Assembly: GCF_028858725.1 (NCBI RefSeq)
Contig: NC_084774.1
Coordinates: forward strand, 5,492,001-5,556,000
DNA: 64,000 nt
Direction: 5' to 3'
Source: Colius striatus
Lineage: Eukaryota > Chordata > Aves > Coliiformes > Coliidae
Part shown: positions 43,865-55,200 of the stretch, piece by piece
Layout: the number at the start of each line of letters is the position of its first letter
Position numbering within the stretch: position 1 is the stretch's first letter
The notes under the pieces: model-generated
The model's database searches: none
Seen by the model: only the letters and a program-made list of their open reading frames with translations
What the model was told of the DNA's origin: nothing
Made by a program: the position numbers and the translations under genes

Positions 43865-44837
43865 TGTTGTGGTTTAGCAAGGAGCAGCTTTTGGCTTAGT
43901 AACAGGGGGAGCGGGTTGCAGTGAAGACCCAGTAAAGGGTTTGTGGACTCTCCCCCGGCTCCTGGGTTCAGACCCCCCTCCGGCCCTGCACGGCCAATCT
44001 GGCGCCTCTGCCAGCACTATTTAGGGGACGGGAATGCGGGGGAGGAGGTGTAAGAGTGATACAAGATGGAGGCGACCACGCGGACCCTTCAGCCAGAGAA
44101 GGAGGAAGGAAGGAGAAGCGATAGACTAGAGACCCCTCTGCAGGCCGTGGCGAGAATGCAGCTGTGCCCCTGCAGCCTATGGAGATCCATGGCAGGACCG
44201 AGAGCCACCAACAGCTCCGTGTGGGTGAGCCCGGACGGGCGAGGGACTGTGTGGGGAGGGGCCATGGCCCAGGCCGTGCTGGAGCCTGCGCGCCGCAGAG
44301 CAGCCCCACACGAGAGGCAGAGAGGAGCTGCAGCCTTTGGAATGGGTGCGCGTCGGAGCAGCCCGTGCAGGGCTGCCGTGCGTGTGAGTTACCCCACGGA
44401 CTCGCAGGGAGGACTGGCGTGGAGTTCACCCGTCCTGAGGAGGGACAAACGGCAGAAGCTATGGGGAACAGACTAACTGACACCCCCACTGCCTGCCCCC
44501 CGAACCGTTCAGGGCGGGGCAAGGTAAAACCACCGGGACCCGGGGAGAGGGGAGGGGTGGCGGGAAGGTGTTCTTAAAAAGGCTGGTTGGACTCTTCATT
44601 GATGTATTGCTCTGTGTTGTTTCATTTTGGTTATGTGTTGGGTTTTTGGGGGTGTGTTTTAGTTGACGTTGCATTAAATTATTTTTCTGTTTTCTTCCCC
44701 AAACCGAGTGGTCTGGTCTGCTTTGTCCTGATCCTTAAGCGGCAATTAAGCTCTCCCTGCCCTTGGGCAATTCTCAGCCTCTTCCGTACTCGGGGCTAAT
44801 CGTGGTCTTTGTTCCCTGATGGGCATAAACCATGACA
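43865..44837 (+). mobile_element. Endogenous retrovirus 3' LTR (~973 bp)
   Basis: It starts TGTTGTGGTTTA and ends TAAACCATGACA, an inverted terminal pair matching at 10 of 12 positions; TGTTGTGGTTTA is a familiar avian LTR start. The interior is GC-rich with CpGs around 43970-44560, then turns T-rich with an ATTAAA near 44673. It lies directly after the env remnant, so it is the 3' LTR of a 5'-truncated provirus rather than a solo LTR. Confidence 0.75.
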
Positions 44838-45740
44838 GCAGACCACCATAAATTACAACCAGTGGAAAGGAAATAAGACATCAAGGAGAAATAGGAAAAT
44901 ATTTAGTGAAATCACTGAAAGAAAATGGTGTAATTGAAGTAATTACAAAAGAATTTACAACGAGAAAGAAAAGGAGGGGGGAAATTAAAGAATTAACCAC
45001 ACTGCTTCTGCTGACTTACTGGTGCAAAGTATGAACCAAAGTGGTTTTGCTAACTTGTAAACTGTACCTGCTGGTAGGTGAAACCATGTAAGTATTCAGC
45101 AAGCTGTGTTTGCGTGTGGAGTGAAACTGTCTGCCTAAGCTTATATGAAGTTTTAAGGGTCCTTGGATAACACAGAGACCAGATGTCTGCACGGCAGATA
45201 AGCCCACAAGACACAGTACTACAGCATCGTTAAAGAAGATACTGGGAAGGGTAATGGTTCACACTGCATGCTATTGGTGACACTGTGAAAAAAAGCCTAA
45301 AGCAGCATGTGCCGAGAGGGAAAAATTCAGTTGAGGACAAGACCCTCATTGTCTTGCACACACCTAAACATCTCATCTCAACAACTCGTTCTGCTATGGT
45401 AGTCTCCTGTTTACAGGGGGGTCATCCCCCATCATTAGCCATCCTCCTTTATCCTACCAGCTCCAGCAGGGGATTTGCTAAACCTCACACCTTGATATAA
45501 ATCTTGTTTCACACAAGAGTTGAGCACGGTGACGGTTTTTAACAAGATGCGGTTTGGGGAGCTGATCTTCAGGCCTTTCCGTCCTTGGGCGCTGTGGTTT
45601 CCAAGTGGAACATCCCAGTTACCCAGACAGTGACTCTGGCTGCTGCTGCCAGAGTTGTAACTCTCCGAATGTGCAGGTGTCAGGATGGGTCAGTCCTTTG
45701 CGGGTGTCGTGGCTCTGGCTGCCCGGGGGAGCCGTGTGCT
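44838..45740. other. Single-copy upstream flank of copy 17, unassigned
   Basis: AT-rich to about 45500, then GC-richer towards the promoter. It is present once in the window. Open frames here are short and show no known motif. Ancestral distal promoter elements of the array gene may lie in its right end. Confidence 0.5.
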
Positions 45741-45826
45741 GCTGAGCCCGTGGGGGCCGAGGTTGCCCGGTGACCGTGAGGCCTCTGTGACATCGGCGGC
45801 CATGTCAGCGTGGGGCAGCTATAAAA
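45741..45826 (+). promoter_or_regulatory. Type A promoter of copy 17, in its unfused context
   Basis: X-box-like GTTGCCCGGTGACC at 45762-45775 and TATAAAA at 45820-45826. From 45741 rightwards it matches all A promoters, with GTGAGG for ATGAGG at about 45776. To the left it continues into single-copy sequence, unlike every other A promoter, where the 42469 block is joined at this point. This is probably the original promoter. Confidence 0.7.
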
Positions 45827-46065
45827 GGGGGCCGCGGGCAGCGAGGGTCCAGGACGCGCTGAGGCAGCGGTGAGTGCACAGGCGGCGGGAGGAGGGGGAC
45901 AGGCACCGGAAGGAGGGCCCTGGGGGTGGGCTCTGCTCTGGCACCCAGGGCCTTGAGCCTCCCGGCTGCCTCGGCCCCTCTCCAAGCGGACCCAGCCCCT
46001 GGCCCCGCTGCCAGCTCCCTCCCTCCCACCCCGCTCAACCGCTTCTCTCCCTCTTCCTGCAGGCC

Positions 46066-47052
46066 ATGAGGCTCACAGTCTTCTTTGCCTATGTTGCGCT
46101 ACTTCTCACCAGAGCACAACCGGTCACCGATGGCCTAGACGAGGCCACACTCGAGCACATGAGGGAGCGTGAGGATCAGCTGAAGGTGGAGATGATTCAG
46201 CTAACAGAGCAGCTGGCCAGGAGGCACGAGACACACCAAACCCCCTGTGGCTTTGCCTGTGGAGTCCTGCTCTTTACTGACTGGCACCAGTGGCAATTCT
46301 GGGCTGCTACTACAGTCCTGGAACTGCTCCTGTACTTGTGGCTCTATTGGCGGCCCAAGAGAAGGAGCCCTGAAGCAGATGGAAGCAGGGAAGAGGAGAG
46401 CTCCAGCAGGGATGCACTCCAGGTGGATGGAAGCAAGGGAGAGGAGAGTTCCTGCAGTGACACGTTCCAGCCAGCCAGCAGCAGGGAACAGGAGACTTTC
46501 TGCAGAGGTATTTTCCAGCCACTCTTCAGGAGCAAAGAGGAGACTTTGTGCAGTGACACGCTCCAGCCACCCTTCAGCAGGGAAGAGGACAGGTCCTGCA
46601 GTGACATGCTCCAGCCACCCTTCAGCAGGGAAGAGGAGACTTTGTGCAGTGACACGCTCCAGCCACCCTTCAGCAGGGAAGAAGAGACTTTCTGCAGAGA
46701 TATTTTCCAGCCACTCTTCAGGAGCAAAGTGGAGACTTCCTGCAGTGACACGCTCCAGCCAGCCAGCAGCAGGGAACAGGAGAGGTCCTGCAGTGACATG
46801 CTCCAGCCACCCTTCAGCAGGGAAGAGGACAGGTCCTCTGGGGACACGCTCCAGCCAGGCAGCAGCTGCAACAGGAGAGCTGCAGTGCCACGCTCCAGGC
46901 AGCCAGCGGCACCAAGGAGATGTCCTGCAGTGGCACGCTCCAGGCTGCCAAAAGCAGTAAAGAAGAGCCGTTCTGCAGCGGCACAATCCAGCCAGGCAGA
47001 AGCAGGGCTGATGGGAGCTCTTGAAGCGCCACGCCCCAGGTGGCGAATCTAG
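46066..47052 (+). CDS. Copy 17: ITPRIP-like repeat-tail protein, 328 aa (right-most copy)
   Basis: It has a canonical 193-bp intron and TATA at 45820. The frame is open to the TAG at 47050-47052. It is two 16-residue units shorter than copy 1, with Thr47 and Gly for Asp148 (CRGIF). Because both its promoter flank and its long 3' spacer are unfused, it is the best candidate for the founding gene of the array. Confidence 0.75.
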   Translation: MRLTVFFAYVALLLTRAQPVTDGLDEATLEHMREREDQLKVEMIQLTEQLARRHETHQTPCGFACGVLLFTDWHQWQFWAATTVLELLLYLWLYWRPKRRSPEADGSREEESSSRDALQVDGSKGEESSCSDTFQPASSREQETFCRGIFQPLFRSKEETLCSDTLQPPFSREEDRSCSDMLQPPFSREEETLCSDTLQPPFSREEETFCRDIFQPLFRSKVETSCSDTLQPASSREQERSCSDMLQPPFSREEDRSSGDTLQPGSSCNRRAAVPRSRQPAAPRRCPAVARSRLPKAVKKSRSAAAQSSQAEAGLMGALEAPRPRWRI

Positions 47053-48395
47053 AAAAAGTTAATGTTTTTGCAGGGTGGAGCCAAGGCATTAAGACAAAGA
47101 ATTTCTCCCCCTGTTTGATTGCTCATGCTGTAGTGCCTGAGGAGTTTTAAATTTTAAGTAAGACTGGGGGGGAGGAGTGATAAGATAGTGAATCCCCTGA
47201 GGGGGTTGTAGGCTCCTCCGGAAGTTGTAAACCTTGGAGTACCTAATCAATGGGGAATCAAGGGAGGCATAAGGAATAAAAAGCCTCTTTTCTTCCTCTT
47301 CTCTTCGAGTTTGACCCTGTACATAGTTGGTTGTTCAGTAGTTGGAACAGTTTGTGAAGATCGGCACCCCAGGAGAAGGACTCACTTCAGAGAGGTGCAT
47401 GAAGGAGAGTCTCCCATGGGAGGGTGAAGTGCTGAGGCCTGAACTATAGGCATGAAAGATGGATTGTCCTTAATGAAAGATGTAGTTTAGGTAGAAGGAC
47501 TCACACTGGAGCAATCTGCTCCTGAACAACTGCACACTTTGGAAGGAACCCATGGTGGAGTCGTCCATGAAGAACTGCAGCTGTGGGAAGGACTCACGTT
47601 GGACAAGATGGTGGAGAACAGTCTCCCACAGAGGAAGCAGCTGCAGACACAATCCGTGACCATCTGACCATAACTCCCATTCACCATCTCCCTTTGCTGT
47701 GGGGAGAAAAGGCAGAGACCCAGGACGAAGGCAGAGGTGGGGAGAAGGTGTTTTAAGATGTCGTTGTTATTTCTTATTACTTTTCTTTGTTCTGATTAGC
47801 AATAAACTAATTGTCCCCAAGTTCAGGCTGAGTTATCTGAGAGTGTAATTTCTGAATGACCTCCCTGCTTCCACTTCTGCCTTGGAAAGCTCTTTCCCTG
47901 ACACTTCATACCAAAGGGTCTCATGTGGTCATTCATGTGGCACAATTACCTCAATGGCCTGCAAATTACAACTTACATTAACACTTATACTACAACACAG
48001 CATTGCTCCCAATCTCAGGGAAGGTACAGCATGGAAGCGCTCTCAGCATGGGCACAGCTGCCTCAGGTGTGTGAGGAATCCACCCCACAGTAACTCCCTG
48101 CAACACTCATGGAGGCTGCAGCAGAGCAAAGACTTGGCAGCCAGGCTCCATGATGCCCTGTGGGGATGAGATGGTCCTCTAGAGCTGATCAGCAGCACAT
48201 TTGGTGCCCTGAGCCAAAAGTCTGCCCTGTCTTGACAGAGTGCCATCCTTTGTGTGAACTTTGGCCATTATGATAACACCAAACACAGCTGCATCCCGAA
48301 GGCCACCCGCCTCCTCCTCCAGTCTGTGCCCTGGATTCTTTGTAAGCTGCACCTTTAAATACTGTGGACACTGAGGGGCAGAAGAAAGGCCACAT
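47053..48395. repeat. Long spacer 2, left block
   Basis: It is collinear with 39124-40470. The LTR-like part runs about 47165-47880, with AATAAA at 47275 and 47801. It has CCAGGACGAAGGCAG and GATGTCGTTG like long spacer 1. Confidence 0.8.
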
Positions 48396-49125
48396 GTATC
48401 CTACACCTTTAGATCAGTCCCAGGGTCGACTTTTAGCCAGAGAAGTTCCACCTTCCCGGCCCTTTTTCTGCGTGTGTCATCTTCAATGGTGTGCAGTTTT
48501 GCCTCTGGGAGACTCGGGAGCAGCAAAGATGTAGTCTAGTGATCGTTGTACACTGAAGTACACGGGAAAGCTGGCAGTCCGTTATCCTGCACATTTCAAG
48601 GTGTCCCTGGGTATCCTGTCAGCCAGCCAAGTTTTACCTTCCTGGCCCTTTTGCTGCGGGAGCTGCCCTCAAGCGTGTGCAGCCAATCGGTTCATCCCAG
48701 GCTACAGAAGCAAGGCTGCAGCCAAGAAAAAGGTTTAGAACCAGCAAAGGGTGACATGCAGAAGCAAACTTCCAGCTCCAGGTTTCATATTCCTTTAGAG
48801 AGGTCCCAGGGTATTTTGACAGCCAGCAAAGTTCTACCTTTGTAGTCCTTTTGCTGTGGCAGCTCTCCTCAATTATATACAGTTAGTCTGCTCAGCCCAG
48901 AACGAAAAAGTCAGGCTGCAGCTTAGAAACACCTAGAGTGGATACTGAGGACAGAAGGCAGACCTCAGCCTCAGGTATCCTACCCCTATAGAGAGGTCTC
49001 AGGGCAGCTTCTCAGCCAGCAAAGGCTACCTTCCTACCCCTTTTTCTGTGAGAGCTACCCTTAAATGTATGTAGATACTCTGTAGATACCCTGGTATGGC
49101 TAAGCCCAAGGGAAGCTTGCCAGGG
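48330..49125. repeat. ~190-bp diverged tandem repeat, second occurrence
   Basis: It is collinear with 40400-41190 with small differences, for example one extra C at about 48867 and GATGTAGTC for GATATAGTC. It contains the unit that the short B spacers lack. Confidence 0.6.
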
Positions 49126-49254
49126 CTCACAGGTTGGTGTGCTAGTGAACACTCTGCCTTCTCAGTGGGTACAAGGGATAGACAGATAACGAGAAATGGA
49201 GACGAGGGGTGTTGATGATTGAGAAGTCAGAGAAACACCTCAGAAGCATCTGGT

Positions 49255-49505
49255 ATGCTCACACTCACCAAAAGGTGTTGGGATCATTAGCTGATCTCAA
49301 GTGCAATGCACAGAGTAAGAGCAACAAACGGGGGGAGCTTGAAGCCATGATGCAACAGGAGTGACACAGTGGCTATCACAGAACCATGGTGGGACACCTC
49401 CCACGACTGGAGTGCCCCAGTCGATGACTATAAGCTCTTCAGGAGGGATAGACAGGGAAAGAGAGGCAGTGGGGTGGCCCTGTATGTTAGGGACTCTTAC
49501 AAATC
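49255..49505 (+). mobile_element. CR1 LINE fragment, second copy
   Basis: Same CR1 ORF2 endonuclease fragment as 41330-41575, with the same breaks. It was therefore duplicated with the spacer rather than inserted twice. Confidence 0.85.
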
Positions 49506-50562
49506 TCCATCACACTTGGGGCTTGGATCTTTCTTCCATACTAAACAACCCAACACTCTCCCATCTCAACTCTCATGGTCTCATGAGAGTTCAGCTCCAA
49601 AATGGAAGATGTTTCCTGACTGCTCCCACATGACAGGCAGGAGAAAGGAAAGAACTGCAAGTCATTGATCTTGCCTTAGCATCACATCAGAATCTCCACC
49701 AATCTCATATTTTAGGTCTCTGATTCTTAACCTCCTGACACACTCTCAATCGCCAGTGTCTTGCCAGAGTCCATCTCCAAAACAGTAACAGTTCACATTT
49801 TTCCCACATGAGAGGTGTCAGGGAGGAAAGAAGTGCCTGCCCTTAATCTTCCCTTAGGGGAACATCACATTTTCAGGTGTATCTTGAGGAATGAGGGTTG
49901 TGGCCCTGAGGGAGCTGTGTTACTGCAGAGGCTCCAACGGGGCAACAGCCAGGAAGACAAAGCTCTGGACTGAGAGGAGTCTCCAACAAAACTCCCTCCT
50001 GGGCTCTCCAGTTCCAGTCCAGAGACTGGCAATATCGAAGTTCAGCCACTACAGGATTTTTAATGCAAATAAAGCAGACTCCAAATTGACAGAAAAACAC
50101 CCCAGAAAGTTGGGTCTTCTTTCCTCCCCACTCACAGAGCACTGCTTGTTCCTAAGCCCCAGGACAGCCAAGCCAGGCTGGTAACATCCACACCAGGATG
50201 AGCAGCATTTTCCAATCAAAAGCTAATTGTCTTTCTACTCCTTAACTATGCAAGGCCTTGCTCATTCTCTGTCTCTCAGTCGTCCTTAAGAAACACTCTG
50301 CAATGCAGGATACCCAGCACTACCTGGATTTACAGCATCAGTGCAGTTCAGGGACACTTCCCAAGCATGTGCCAGTCTCACACACAAGTCATTCTCCAGC
50401 AGCCCCTTTGTCTGCTCAGGATTCTCAGCTCACATCAGCTCCAGAAGGAAATGGAATGCTGGGCTTGGCTTTGTAAAGTCACTCCTCACAGAAAGGGCTG
50501 AGCCTGGCTAAAGCCTGAGCAGAGAGGGATGGTTTTGTGATGATTCCTCTTAAAACAGGATG
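49506..50562. repeat. Long spacer 2, right part to the array edge
   Basis: It contains the 408-bp block 49988-50395 (AATAAA 50069), again flanked by GTCTCCAAC and CCAGCAGCCC. Similarity to long spacer 1 ends around GGATG at 50562, which marks the right edge of the duplicated DNA. A 4-bp difference occurs near 49729. Confidence 0.8.
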
Positions 50563-51484
50563 GCAGCAGCAAGCACCAGCCTTTGAGACAAGCAATCCCT
50601 GTCATCTTTCCAAAGACTATGCCCTAAGAAACAGAAACATAACAACCTAATGGATTTGCTTTGGTCCTGAACTTGTAGAAATGAAGAATGAGCTCAGTTT
50701 CTAAAACTCTCTCATCTCTCAGGATCCAAGGTTTTATTAACGAGTTTGCAATAAGGATTTTGGGACTATTTCCAATGAGATTTATGCAGCCCTGCTCTGT
50801 TTTTCCACCCTGCAAAGAGACTGGGGACAGCAGCCCAGTTAAGAGGCCCAGGAGTGAACAGATCCCCCCTTCCCTACTTCTTTGCTGTGCAGCCACCCCA
50901 AGCCTGAAGTAGACCTTCCATGATGGAGTTGGTGGCTTGCAGAGGACAGCACAGCTCAGCAGAAGAGCTGTTCATCTGCTGGTGTAACTGCTGAGCTGCT
51001 CTTCCGTTTTTCCAGCACCTTTCCAATTGCAAAGTGAATATATTGCTGTAATCATCACCTTCCATCCATGGCTATGTCAAAACAGGACACTGTACTGTCA
51101 CCACACTGGAACAGCTACATGAAGGCAGCTTTGGTCTGGAAGGACAGAAGAGGCTGTTACCTCACACACTACTGGTGCTCTTCTCCAGCCCACCACTCTC
51201 TGCCAGCCTCCATCAACTCCTGCAGCTTTGCAGGGATCCCAGACACACCAAACTCAAATGCACCATGGCACTTTCCCATCAAGTTACTAAAATCATTTCT
51301 AAGCAGCTGACAAAATTACCAAAGGAGGCGCAGGGGGGAAAAAACATCTCTTCTCCCCCATGCTGAGGAGCTAACAGGAATTCGGCAACCTGCCAATAAA
51401 GAAGTGATCCCACATGAAAACCAGTGCTTTGCTTCATCTCACTACCCCAGCAAAGCCTCAAGTAGAGTCAGAGTAGAGTGAGAG
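50563..51484. other. Single-copy sequence between the array and MYBL2
   Basis: No repeat family, RNA gene or convincing coding region was recognised. The open frames present are short and without known motifs. Confidence 0.5.
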
Positions 51485-52121
51485 TATAATATCAGCACCA
51501 TTGTTTATTTGAAAAGGGACTACAGCCCTGAGGAGAAACACCTGCTGCTCCCCTCCTGCAGAGGGCACTGCCAACAGCCCCACAGGGAGCGAGGGGCCAG
51601 CTCTGAACACAGGGAACCCCAGCTCCCACAAACGAGCAACACCCTCCCTCTTCCTAGAGCAACAGGGGACAACTGCATCCCCTTGAGAAAGCCAGAAGGG
51701 GAAACAGAGGGTATGAAGGAATCTTCCCAAAAGCCATTCCAAAGTTCCAGGGCAGCCAGTACGAAGTCCAGGCAGGCTGCCAGGCCGGGCTCCAGCACCC
51801 ACTGCACACGTGGCTCCAAGGTGGATCACAGCACCATCCCTCCACTTGTGCAGAACCTGGGTCTTGTAGCAAGAGGTCTTGCTGTTAGCTCTCCAACCTT
51901 CCCTCATTTGCCTTTCTGGAATAATCCCTAACCTTTGCATTCCACAGATCAGCCAGCAGTTAGCCCAATTTATTGCAATATAGATCTAACTGGGAACGAA
52001 AAGAGAAAAAGCCACCCCCACACACTAATGCCTGGCAGAGGATATTTTTTTCTTGTGGTTCCCCCTTCCCTCCACTTATCAAAACCACATTTTAAAAATA
52101 AAATAAAAGCAGAACAATCCT
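51485..52121 (-). other. MYBL2: MYBL2 3' UTR with candidate poly(A) signals
   Basis: On the minus strand, AATAAA occurs at 51969-51974 (about 150 nt after the stop) and at 51504-51509 (about 615 nt after the stop). Either could end the message. The outer limit given assumes use of the distal one. Confidence 0.6.
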
Positions 52122-52250
52122 TCATGATAAGATTAAGGTCCTTGATGTGTGACTTTGTTTCAACATGCCCAAAAACTGCCGAGCTCTCTCCTGCATGAAC
52201 AGTTGATCTTGGGTTCCACCACAGGCCACTGCTTTCCAAGCCCTGGTCAT
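52122..52250 (-). CDS. MYBL2: MYBL2 last coding exon: MuvB-binding C-terminus (42 codons + stop)
   Basis: It encodes [17 protein letters not shown], then [22 protein letters not shown] and TGA. In human B-Myb this C-terminal segment binds LIN9/LIN52 of the MuvB core. Acceptor CTCTAG above 52250. Confidence 0.95.
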   Translation of the reverse strand: MTRAWKAVACGGTQDQLFMQERARQFLGMLKQSHTSRTLILS

Positions 52251-55200
52251 CTAGAGAGGCGAGAGAAAGCACATGTGCAATGGAGTTAAGAGAGAGGACA
52301 AATATAATGTCAACATCCTGTTTTAAAAGGCTAAAAATAAGTAAAACTACTCTCAACCAGTTCAATTCCTACAGGAGCTGCCCAGGCTCGGGTTTAGATT
52401 GGTCAAAGACCACCTTTAATAGCAATTTGGTGCTTCAGTTTCAACAGTGCTCCATGTCACACAGCAGGAGCTGAAAACCAAGTGTGCTTCAGTGTCTGCA
52501 TGCTAAAAAAGGGAATTTTCACACTCCAGGAAAACCCCTGCAAACCCTCTGATAACACAGCCAAGAAATGCCCAGTGCCCCGACCTGGAAATACCCCTGT
52601 ACATGCCCTGCAATGAACCAGACACCAGCTCCAGCGTTTGCTTCCAGTAACAACATCCCATGCACTCACAGCCTGGCTTTGGGGCCGATTTAGGTTCAGC
52701 CTACAGCTAGGTGAGCTTCCTGAATAAATACCTGTCACTGCTGGCAACAGCAGTCCAAGAACAACAGGTCCTGAGTGCCTGGCAGCACTGCAGGCAGCTC
52801 TGATGCCTTCAGGCAATGGGATTTCACTGCACACCTGGACTCTGTCACCACAGGTGACCAGCTGTTAATAGCACCAAGCTCAGCACAAGTTACAAGGCAG
52901 CACACTGTCAAGTGGAGCTCTGTCTGTGCCTATGGCACACAGCCTTCACCAGAACCTAGGAATATCCTAAAGATCACAGAGGTGGGAAAGACAGCATTTA
53001 TAGAGCACCTCACAAGACTTGCTATGCTCAGATAAACAAAAACACGAACCTACTGTTGCCCATTCAAAGAGTGCTCACTGGAAAAAGGATGGTTTACTTC
53101 ACCACTGAATCAATCATCCAGTTTCCTGATGGAATGAGCCAGGATGCAGATTCCAGGGCCAAACATGCTAAAAGCAGGCCACAGCTCTGACCAGCCCTGA
53201 GATGTGGAGCCTCAGTAAAAGGGCAGGTTTGCAGGGAGAAAGGAGGAAGCCGTAGAGCAACACTGCTGGCTCAGCATCTCCAAAGCCTGGTACAAAGACA
53301 GCCCTAACAGCATAGGGATGCCTACACAGGAGAACACGCAGCTTCACTCCCTCAGCCCTCCTGCCACCTCACCCTCCCTGGGAAGGCAGTGGCTGCACCT
53401 TACCGGTGCTGGGGGTCTGAAATGACTTGGCATTTTTCTGCAGGACATCTTCTCTGGCTGTACTTGCACGAAGGCTCTGTTGAGCAAACCACTGTCATTC
53501 TTCCTGCTTGAGAAGGAAAGGCTCATGGACCTTGACAGGAAATTCACAGGCTGCAAAGCAGATGACAGGAAAACATAAGAAAACAAGTTAATTTGCCCTA
53601 ACAGGGCTGATACTTGGCATGGCCAAAAGGCCAGCTAACAGGTCCAGCCTTTCATCCACATTCACATGGACTGTTCAAAGGCAGCTGCAGGTGACAAAGC
53701 TCCCACTGTTGGTTTGCAGCAGGTTTCTTTGGAGCAGAAGCTACCTCTCCCCCTGCTCTAAGCACAGCACCCCTCACCTGGGCTCTTTTGAAACACACAG
53801 TCTTGGGAAGGGCTGGCATGTTCTGTGTCATATCTTCGTCCACAATATCCAAGGCCAGAGATTTCCGGACCTTCTTGATGGGACTCCTGCGTAACTGGGA
53901 GACACAGAACAAGGAGAGTCAGCACCAACCCATCCTCAGCTCCCTGCTAAGGGCCCAGGCTGCACAAGCCCACATCACTCCAGGGCTGCATTACACCAGT
54001 ACCTCCACAAGAAGGCACGCTGCAACCTTCCCCACCACAGGCACAGCAGCTTATTGTGCTCTCCTCCTGGCACCAAAAGTCACCAGTTGAGAAGAGGAAG
54101 CCCCTTTCAGTAGGAATGAAAAGCCACACAATCACAGAGTCTTAAGGGTTGGAAGGGACCTCAAAAGCTCATCCAGTGCAACCCCCCTGCCAGGGCAGGA
54201 GCACTTAGAGTAGGGCACACAGGAACTCATCCAGCTGGGTTTGAATGTCCCCCGAGAAGGACATCAGTCCATTTGGGCAGCCCCTGTCAGTGCTCCCTCA
54301 CCTCAACAAGGAAGAAATTCTCCCTTGTATTTCTTCAGAACCTCTTATGTTCCAGCTTATATCCATTGCCCCTTAGGGCAACTAAGCCAAGAGACTTTGC
54401 ATACCAGCTCACAGCCTTGCCACACATACTCCAAGGGTGCTGTGAGTCTCTCATGAGACTCTGCTTTGAGGGTAGGGATGTGGCATCTCCTAGAAAGCCC
54501 TAAGATCAGCATAAACCAGGACACAGTTGGACTTATTTTAAGCAGGCCTTAACTTCAGGAACCTCTTGCTGATGAAAAGGCAGCAACTATGGGTCAAAAA
54601 CTTTTCGGCATTGACAGCAGGATGAACAAAACCAAATTCACCCCTCAACAGCACAGAGCAGCTCAGCAGAAGGTACTAGATGCAAATTCAACCCACCCCT
54701 TGCTTTCTCTTCTGTTTTTCAGGCTTCACATCATCCTCTATGATAAGTTCGATGCCAGCTTCACTTCGGAGCACCTCTTTCAAGTCTTCTTCCAGGTGAG
54801 GAGTCTGTGGCTTGTGAGAAATGGAAGAGAGCACACAAAACAGTCACCATTTTTATACTGGGCAGACTTACAAGTATTTACTTCAAGGGATAACAGCATT
54901 AGGGGAGCTCACAGTGAGATGGCAAACACAGAGATGATTCATTTACTTCCCTGATGGAAAAATGTATGACAAGCTTTCTGTCATCTTTGCAGATTTACAG
55001 GATCTCCAGGAATGACAGACATACCAGCTTAACCCTAAATTTGCCATCACAAGACCACCATGCCCAGAAAGCCTGGGATACTTGAAACTGCCATTCCCAC
55101 AACAACAGACTTGGCTCCTCAGGGATGCATAGGTAAGCTGTTTCCTTGCTTCTCCTCCAGGTCATCAGTAACCAAACCCTGCACCCTGGCTTTGGCATTT

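Noticed and set aside
43860..44842. GCAAA/GCAGA flanks of the LTR as a 5-bp target-site duplication of a solo LTR
   Set aside because: The left flank is retroviral internal sequence, so no target duplication is expected there. The 4-of-5 match is probably chance.
50563..51484. Short open frames between the array and MYBL2
   Set aside because: They are under about 90 codons, have no recognisable domain, and have no splice or start context that singles them out.
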